From: Gnetum montanum
Taxonomy: Eukaryota; Streptophyta; Gnetopsida; Gnetales; Gnetaceae
NCBI GenBank assembly: GCA_015680685.1
Contig: MNCI01003111.1
Span: forward strand, 373,065 to 437,064
Reading direction: 5' to 3'
Length of the DNA: 64,000 nucleotides
A program made the translations under genes and the position numbers. The first letter of the stretch is position 1. Every line of letters begins with the position of its first letter. This document shows positions 58,620-64,000 of this stretch, in pieces. Under the pieces are notes generated by a model. It was not told where the DNA came from, searched no databases, and saw only the letters and a program-made list of their open reading frames with translations.

Positions 58620-59954
58620 AACGTTTCTATAAGTACAGTGGCTATTTCGACCGATAAGTGTGACCACATGATCACACTAAAATGGCAAAGGAGGAGCTCT
58701 AGGAAGTTCAATGCAGCCTCTCGAAACCAGACTACCTAATACCCTACCCGTGTGTGGGGAGCAGGGACATTGTCCACAAGTTCACTAAGGTAGCACAAGT
58801 CTACTACCAAGTTGAGGAAGATCAGGACAGGTTTTAGCATGACCTTGTGCAATACAACAAGAAAGCATTAATGCAACATTCAAGTGATGATTACCTAGTA
58901 GCATAGTGTAACTCTTGCTGTACAATTTTTCCCTAAGGCATGAAACAATAAATCCCTAGTAAAATAGAATTAAACATTACAGGTAACATAGCAAAGTGTC
59001 ACGCGTAGTGTAGCATAGCAGCTAGGCCCTGCATATCGTAGCGTAGCGGGTGCACCCTGCAGTGTAATAGTTACACACTACACAGTGCAGCATAGCGTAA
59101 CAGTGACACTTTTCAAAAGGGTGACGGCTACATTATGCACAGCATAGCAAGACGACTGTACCCCGTGTAGTGTAGCAAAGTGGCAAGTAAGATAGACACA
59201 AAAATGTGATAATTGTGACAATATAACAAGCACAACATGTAACAATGTAACGAGTAGAACATTGTAACAAGTGTTGCAGCATAGAAAATTTAGCAGTGTA
59301 GCAGCATAGCGAATTTAGCAACGTAGCAGCATAGAAAATTTAACAACATAGTAGTGTTACGAGTTTAATAGCATAGCAGTGTGACAGATTGCTAGCGTAA
59401 TGACCTAACAGACCTGTCAATACAACAATGTAGCGTAATAGGAAATAAAATTAAACAATCTAACAGCGCTAATGACCAAAACAATGTGGCCAACGGAAAA
59501 GAACTCATAGCATTCCCATTGTCCTGGCCCTACCCCACTGCATGAAACATGGCCAAACAAAACACAAACACAATAAACTCCCCCTTTTCTTGTGCTACGC
59601 TACGCTGGGCATGTGCTACACTGCCTCGAAACTTTGCAAAAAAATAATCCCTTCTAAGGTTAGTATGTTAGGTTGATCATGCGTTGCATTTCCCAAAACC
59701 ACCCAAACCCCTACAATAGCATAGTGACCATTCTTAATAATGGTGGTCATGGTGGTACCACACAGCAGTAGCGTAGCAACCGCCACGACCGCTACGGCTA
59801 GAGTGGCAATAGCTACAGTGCAGTGACCAAAATGGCAACAAAAGAAATAATAATAGTTGTAGCAATGATGACCATGACGACCAAAATAGTAACAGCAATG
59901 GCAATCTAGCCTGATACATCACATAACGAAAATGAGGGTAGTGTAGCAACTTAC
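58620..59954 (-). other. First intron region of the antisense gene, rich in TAGC/GTAGC words
   Basis: Between the exon 1 donor (59954) and exon 2. Dense GTAGC/GCTAC/TAGCATAG words at 58985-59165, 59225-59400 and 59600-59625, with (CAGCATAGC, AACGTAGCAGCATAG) units repeating. 58640-58860 contains longer open stretches on both strands that I cannot assign; there may be another exon there. Confidence 0.4.
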
Positions 59955-60191
59955 TGAGCAGATGAAGCCTCTTGCTGCTCCTCAATGCACACCTTGGAGA
60001 GGCATCCCAAAGTGTGCTTCACTTCATTCATCTTGGCAAGTCCTTGATGCCTGCACTCGCTTTTGCATGCCATTGCCTTGCTTATCAATTGCTACGTTAT
60101 GCTTGTTGTGCTCTCTCTTAGCTTAACCATGCTACACTTTGGGCGTTGGCTCTAATAATGAAAATGACAAGTTTACTAGAGGGTAATCCCC

Positions 60192-60397
60192 TATTTATAG
60201 CCAACGCAGTAAAAAATAGTCACTTTCATGTCCCAAATAATGTAGAACATCCCTGTAGTGTAGCACTTGGCTGCAACGTAGCATGTAACCGCTACAATGT
60301 AGCACTTGGCTGCAACGTAGCATGTAACTGCTACAGTGTAGCACTCGACTGCAGCGTAGCATGTCCCTGCTGCAGTGTAGCACTCGGCTGCAGTGTA
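60192..60397 (-). promoter_or_regulatory. Promoter of the antisense gene: TATA box and 39-base tandem TAGC array
   Basis: Minus strand TATAAATA at 60199-60192, 119-126 bases before the exon 1 ATG. Upstream are three full 39-base units (60260-60298, 60299-60337, 60338-60376) and a partial fourth (to 60397), each containing GTAGCACT(T/C)GGCTGCA-type and GTAGCATGT words. Confidence 0.65.
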
Positions 60398-60908
60398 GCT
60401 ACCAAGTTTCACACATATGTTTGAAGGGGTCATGCTTGTGTATTTTAATTAATTACTTAATTAATCAAAGTTAATTGCTGAATGAATAATGTTAAATGTG
60501 AACTGCATGAAATCACAATGTATAAATGCATAAAGAAAGAAAGTCTTAAGTGTTGCAAAGATGAATCAAAGAGCTCATCTTTATTGCGAACACAAAGGTG
60601 TGTTTAAGTATATCAATGCTTGAATAAAGATCTAGTTACACTTAGACCTCTTACTGTGGGTACTTGGAAAATATTCTAACTCTTAAATGAACAAACTACA
60701 AGAATTTTGTAGCTTGATTGAAAAAAAATCCCCCCAAATCATGTGCCCAAGGGTTATATTTATAGGCCTAGGAATACCCTGTGATATTGCATACCAAATA
60801 TTGCATCTTGGGCCACAATATTGCATACCCAATATTGTGTACCTGATATTATAGCCACCTTGCTATCAAATACCTGATATTAGGGCTCATGTAAAACATG
60901 ATTGATCA
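60398..60908 (-). repeat. 3' LTR of element E, truncated
   Basis: Ends GATTGATCA at 60908. TATA on the minus strand at 60764-60757, with upstream GATATTGCATACC, CCAATATTG and GATATTA words (60781-60885). The lower-coordinate part of the LTR is missing at the junction with element F. Confidence 0.7.
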
Positions 60909-61619
60909 TACCCCCACAACTGAATGAAAACTTGTCCTCAAGTACAAAAGAAGAGGAACAAGTCCCTTGCAAAATATATTAGGAGGTATGGAATGTTTGA
61001 ATGACATGCAGAATGACACAGAGGAAACAAACAAATACAGAAGTGCTCGAGCATACATCATTACAATTGTGTACAAAATTAGGTGTTCATCACAACAGGA
61101 AAGAACACCCTCGAATCCAATGGACATCCAACCCCTCTTGGTAATAGAAGAATGAGGGAGACGTCGAAGAGATCCAGTGATCATGAATAATCTCCCATGA
61201 GTGATATTCCTGCATCATTCTTGGTGAAGATAGTCCCACTTCTAATCCATGCTTTCCAATATAATCACAACAAAATCAAGGATTAGTATATAAAGTATAA
61301 TACATAGTAGTTGAATACCTAGTCTCATCAATGGCTATACCTAGCTAAGTTGTGATTATGGTAAATTGGTTGCTTGATAATGTTAGTGGTAAGACTAACA
61401 AATAGATTAGGTAAGAGAAATAGTCCATAAAATTCAGAAAAAGCTTAACATAAGGAATATTAAAAAGAGGGTATAGAAATTCATAATAATAAAAAGAAAG
61501 AATTCACTAAAAAAATTGTAAAGATGCACACAATTGGATGACATTGATGGGATAAATAAAAAGAACTCAATTGTAAAAATGTCTAAGGTTAAAGAACTTA
61601 ACTTAACCAAACCAAAAGA

Positions 61620-61672
61620 TATGCAAGTGGGTCCTCCCCAAAGTAGGCCTAGGCCTTTTATGCCCTTGCATA
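61620..61672 (-). ncRNA. Conserved RNA hairpin, element E copy
   Basis: Arms TATGCAAG-t-GGG and CCCTTGCATA pair fully apart from the bulged t. The apical part contains the palindrome AGGCCTAGGCCT (61646-61657). Confidence 0.6.
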
Positions 61673-62046
61673 ACTTTAAACCAAGGAGTCCATGGGCTCC
61701 ATGGATGATTAATGATTATGTAAGGTTAAGTACAAAAATCCAAAAGTAACTAACTGAAAATACCAACACATCAAACTAGAACATCAAATCAAAACATGAA
61801 ACTAGTAGTAAGGTGAGACATGAAAAACATATATGGATGAGAGAGAGAATGGAATGGAGTTTCTAATTATGGTCACATGAAGTTCCTTGTGGAGTTTGTG
61901 ATTAAATGACTTGATAGGATCTAGCCTTAGTCAAAACCAAAACCAACCACTTTCAATGACCTCGCATTGACATTTTAAGACTGGTCCATCCCCTAAGACA
62001 CAAGAATGCTTTCACAAAATAACCACCATTCCAAATTGAAAAAGAA

Positions 62047-62135
62047 GTAGGAAGTGAGAAAGGGCCTTAGTTAGAGGATACAAGACANAAAGATGTAGGA
62101 AGTGAGAAAGGGCCTTAGTTAGAGGATACAAGACA
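62047..62135. repeat. Tandem duplication of about 40 bases interrupted by an N
   Basis: TAGGAAGTGAGAAAGGGCCT and the following 20 bases occur twice with no mismatch, separated by 8 bases including N at 62088. This looks like a gap-closing artefact as much as a real duplication. Confidence 0.6.
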
Positions 62136-62890
62136 AGTCCCATAATTAGTGCTTGTAGCCCTCTTATTTGGTCTAAGGGGTGTGCTTTGAATTCCCATAT
62201 TTTTTTTTGAATGGGAACCACACCATGCAAAGATCTTTGTGCTTTTTATCCTCATATTTGTTTTATGAGGACCACACCATGCAAGAACTTATTTGACTTC
62301 CTATTGTGAAATAACACAAAATAGTGTGAAATTCATGAGAACACCCCTACACATAGGAAAAAGAAAAAGCACAAAGAATACCACATCCCTTTGAAGCCAT
62401 ATCCTATTCAAACCTTTGAATCCTTCCCAATTGCAAAAACTACACAAGTCACAAATTTATTAAAGTTGTATTAATGAAAAAGGAACTACACATTTCCAAA
62501 ATAAGGAAAACCATAGTGTGGATGGGTGGATGATGTGGACTCACTGCCTATTACATGAAAGGAAACCATGTCTTAATTATTAGTAATGAAATTCAAAGTC
62601 AAAACTAGACATCAACAATCAAATCACAAATGATACAAACCACCAACGAGTAGCACATTACCATTATACCTAGCACCTTATTAGCAAAAAGAGTAGAAAA
62701 TTACACCAAACATGAGAAAATATAAAAGAAAGTAAAAGATATTCAAGAAATATTAAATATACTAATGATGGTGTAAAAAAAACTTAGAAAAGATCAATAA
62801 CCTGAAAAATAAAAGGATGTCAAACAAAAAATTGTAAAACCAAAAATGTGTAAAAAAAAAATTTGAAAGACTAAGGAGCTACTTAAAGTG

Positions 62891-64000
62891 TCAGTATGGA
62901 TGGCCATCTCCCCCATGACTAAGTTGGAAGGAGGAGATCCAAAAGATTAAGTGTGATTGTCCATCTTGTAAGGTATCTATTGAGTTGGTTGGCTTGGGCT
63001 CATGGAAAGGTTTTAGGTGTTGGATGTTGACTAATTTCTTCTTGTCTAAGCTATCAGGTTTATATATGATCATGGCCCTAGATGAAAAATTCTCTTCGAT
63101 AATGTAAGGTCCTTCACATAACATTTGAAACTTGGTTCGTTGAGGTACATGTGCGGGATTCCAATAGAGAATCGTGTCTCCTGCTTGAAACTTGACTTTC
63201 TTATTTTGAAGTCATGGCATTTCTTATTGAATTTATTATGCACTTCATTGGATGATAGGGCCATTAATCAATTTTCCTCTAGCAAGTTGAGGTTCATTAA
63301 GCTTTCCTATTGTGCTAGACTTATATCCATGTCAAGGTCATAGGCTGTAAAGAGTGTACAAAGCTTGAATTGAATGGGCAATGTTGGTAGTTTTTTGTAC
63401 ATGAGCTCATAAGGAGAATAACCTATGGGAAACTTCCATGTAGAGTGATAGGCCCAAAGAGCATCATTTAGTTTGATGCTCCAGTCCATTTGGTACTTGC
63501 TAATAGTGCATGTTAAAATTTTTGTAATCTCCCAATTAGTGACTTCAGCTTGACCATTGGCTTAAGGGTCATAAGGTGTTGTGAGTTTGTGCTCAACCCC
63601 CAAGTGTTGCATAAATTTTTAGAAAGTGGCACCTATGAAATGAGTTCCATTGTCAAAAATTAATGCATGATGCACACCAAACCTATTTATGATGTTCTAT
63701 TGTACAAACCAAGTAATAGTAGTGGATGTACAGTCGGTGACGGCTACTACTTCTTCCCACTTAGTGCAATAGTGAACCATGAGTATTATATATGCCTTTC
63801 CATTTGACATAGGTGCAATGGAACCTATAAAGTTAATGCCCCAAATATCGAATGGATCGAGAGGTTTAATCCATCATTGTGGCCCCTCCATTCAAGCTGT
63901 CATTCCACCATCTCTCTCACAACAATCACAAGCATAGATGAACTAGTGTGCATCTCTAAAGATTGTTGACCAGTAATATCTTGCCATGAGGATTTTTATG
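62891..64000 (-). pseudogene. Integrase (C-terminal half of pol) of element E, broken
   Basis: Minus strand from the window edge. The core opens near 63775 with VHYCTKW, where His (63774-63772) replaces the first catalytic Asp. The second site DNGTHFIG lies near 63650, and the third region NGQAEVTNWE near 63565-63535 keeps its Glu. Next come WSIKLNDALWAY and IGYSPYELMYKKLP (63489-63307), the segment typical of Athila/OTA integrases, then the C-terminal domain with LCEGPYIIEENF and the tail at 63124-62891 (KPFHEPKP). Stops separate the open stretches. Confidence 0.7.

Larger units (their letters stand above)
55226..60073 (-). pseudogene. Antisense multi-exon gene of element F (accessory gene), decayed
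   Basis: Minus strand. Exon 1 from 60073 (MACKSECRHQGLAKMNEV...) ends TCA|GTAAGT at 59955. Exon 2 (about 58599-58394) encodes MPKFKCYHLYNTFYVSHHM and ends at GTGAGT. Exon 3 (58307-58033) encodes IEQLGIDFKTNPTKYTKF and ends at GTATGT. Exon 4 from 57960 (GTAG acceptor) contains VVSESQEVIVITFGHDET and VFEINDKLFVDLFGVP. Later coding pieces end at a GTAAGT donor (56913/56912), followed by a Glu-rich segment (about 56790-56480) and a heptad-rich segment (56060-55890 and 55652-55350). Phases join correctly at exons 2-3 and 3-4. Several in-frame stops and a shift in exon 4 make it a pseudogene. I do not recognise the family; the layout (domain, acidic linker, coiled coil) parallels the accessory genes of elements A and B. 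Confidence 0.5.
48309..60397 (+). mobile_element. Element F: Tat-like Ty3/gypsy element, pol-less, with an antisense gene; 3' end truncated
   Basis: Plus strand: LTR 48309-50317, primer site 50324-50340, leader, gag-protease 51340-54450, tandem-repeat region 54590-55040, then an antisense spliced gene (60073 down to about 55226) with its promoter at 60192-60397. RT, RNase H and integrase are missing and no 3' LTR is visible before element E begins at 60398. The antisense block could instead belong to a separate minus-strand element fused here; shared TAGC arrays argue for one family. Confidence 0.55.
60909..62890 (-). other. Noncoding 3' region of element E
   Basis: No gene seen. Colinear with 4456-5830 of C1 and 18680-19783 of D. 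It holds the hairpin at 61620-61672 and a tandem duplication with an N at 62047-62135. Confidence 0.6.
60398..64000 (-). mobile_element. Element E: autonomous-type relative of family A, 3' part
   Basis: Truncated 3' LTR 60398-60908, purine tract (minus strand GTTGTGGGGGTA), long noncoding 3' region 60909-62890 and the integrase end of pol 62891-64000, continuing past the window. The LTR words and 3' region match elements D, A and B, while integrase is present, making it a candidate for the enzyme-supplying lineage. It has no accessory gene in its 3' region. Confidence 0.65.

Noticed and set aside
58640-58860. Further exon(s) of the antisense gene
   Set aside because: The minus frame is open but very Leu/Val-rich, and the plus frame is also nearly open; no clear acceptor chooses between them, so it is not called as an exon.
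60146-60424. Cys-repeat protein on the + strand (NVACNRYNVALGCNVAC-type pattern)
   Set aside because: Periodic translation of the 39-base tandem array; the same array gives repetitive peptides in other frames, and it lies in a promoter.

Overview
This is a plant nuclear window, AT-rich and dominated by old, nested LTR retrotransposons. It holds one intact-looking host gene, a GC-rich GH18 chitinase-like gene at 13260-14302 (+). The repeat density, the OTA-type (Athila/Tat-like) Ty3/gypsy elements, LINE and SINE remnants and a few N runs suggest a seed plant with a large genome. A conifer is plausible, but the sequence does not settle the species.

Layout. (1) 1-9868 (-): family C elements. 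The gag of one copy (C0) runs off the left edge. The LTR at 1832-2438 is shared with a second copy, C1 (1832-9868), which keeps gag, protease and a 3' accessory gene but has lost RT, RNase H and integrase. Its 5' LTR is split by a solo LTR of family A (8396-9463) with a perfect CTTAA target duplication. (2) 9869-16539: a non-LTR island with minisatellites, a tRNA-derived SINE-like element and the chitinase gene. (3) 16540-31206: a LINE fragment, element D (17833-30390) split by the near-complete element A (19784-28082), then a second LINE fragment. (4) 31207-39787: element B, a family A relative. (5) 39788-48308: family C again. C2 has gag, protease and pol, its 5' LTR is at 45346-46200, and that LTR is also the 3' LTR of fragment C3. 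(6) 48309-60397: element F, a Tat-like element on the + strand with a roughly 2-kb LTR, gag-protease, no pol, tandem repeats and a spliced antisense gene. (7) 60398-64000: element E, an autonomous-type relative of family A whose integrase runs off the right edge.

Most interesting content. Families A and C carry, downstream of gag or pol and in sense orientation, an accessory gene with its own layout: a TATA promoter, a noncoding first exon, a conserved GT donor, an intron, and a coding exon opening with Met-Ala-Pro-Lys. In family A the acceptor lies directly before the ATG behind a plant-type branch point. The protein has a domain resembling the 'putative plant transposon protein' family, a Pro/Gln-rich linker and, in family A, a long coiled coil. 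Element F carries a multi-exon antisense gene of comparable layout. In all three families the accessory promoter carries the same family-specific short motif array as the LTR promoter (GATATC palindromes in A, TCGATGGG-like in C, TAGC/GCTA in F). This suggests a self-recognition circuit in which an element-encoded protein reads the element's own motif. A covarying RNA hairpin is also conserved in the noncoding region of five copies.

Limits: the element open frames are broken by many stops and shifts, so most element gene boundaries are approximate and family names rest on motif recognition, not on database search.
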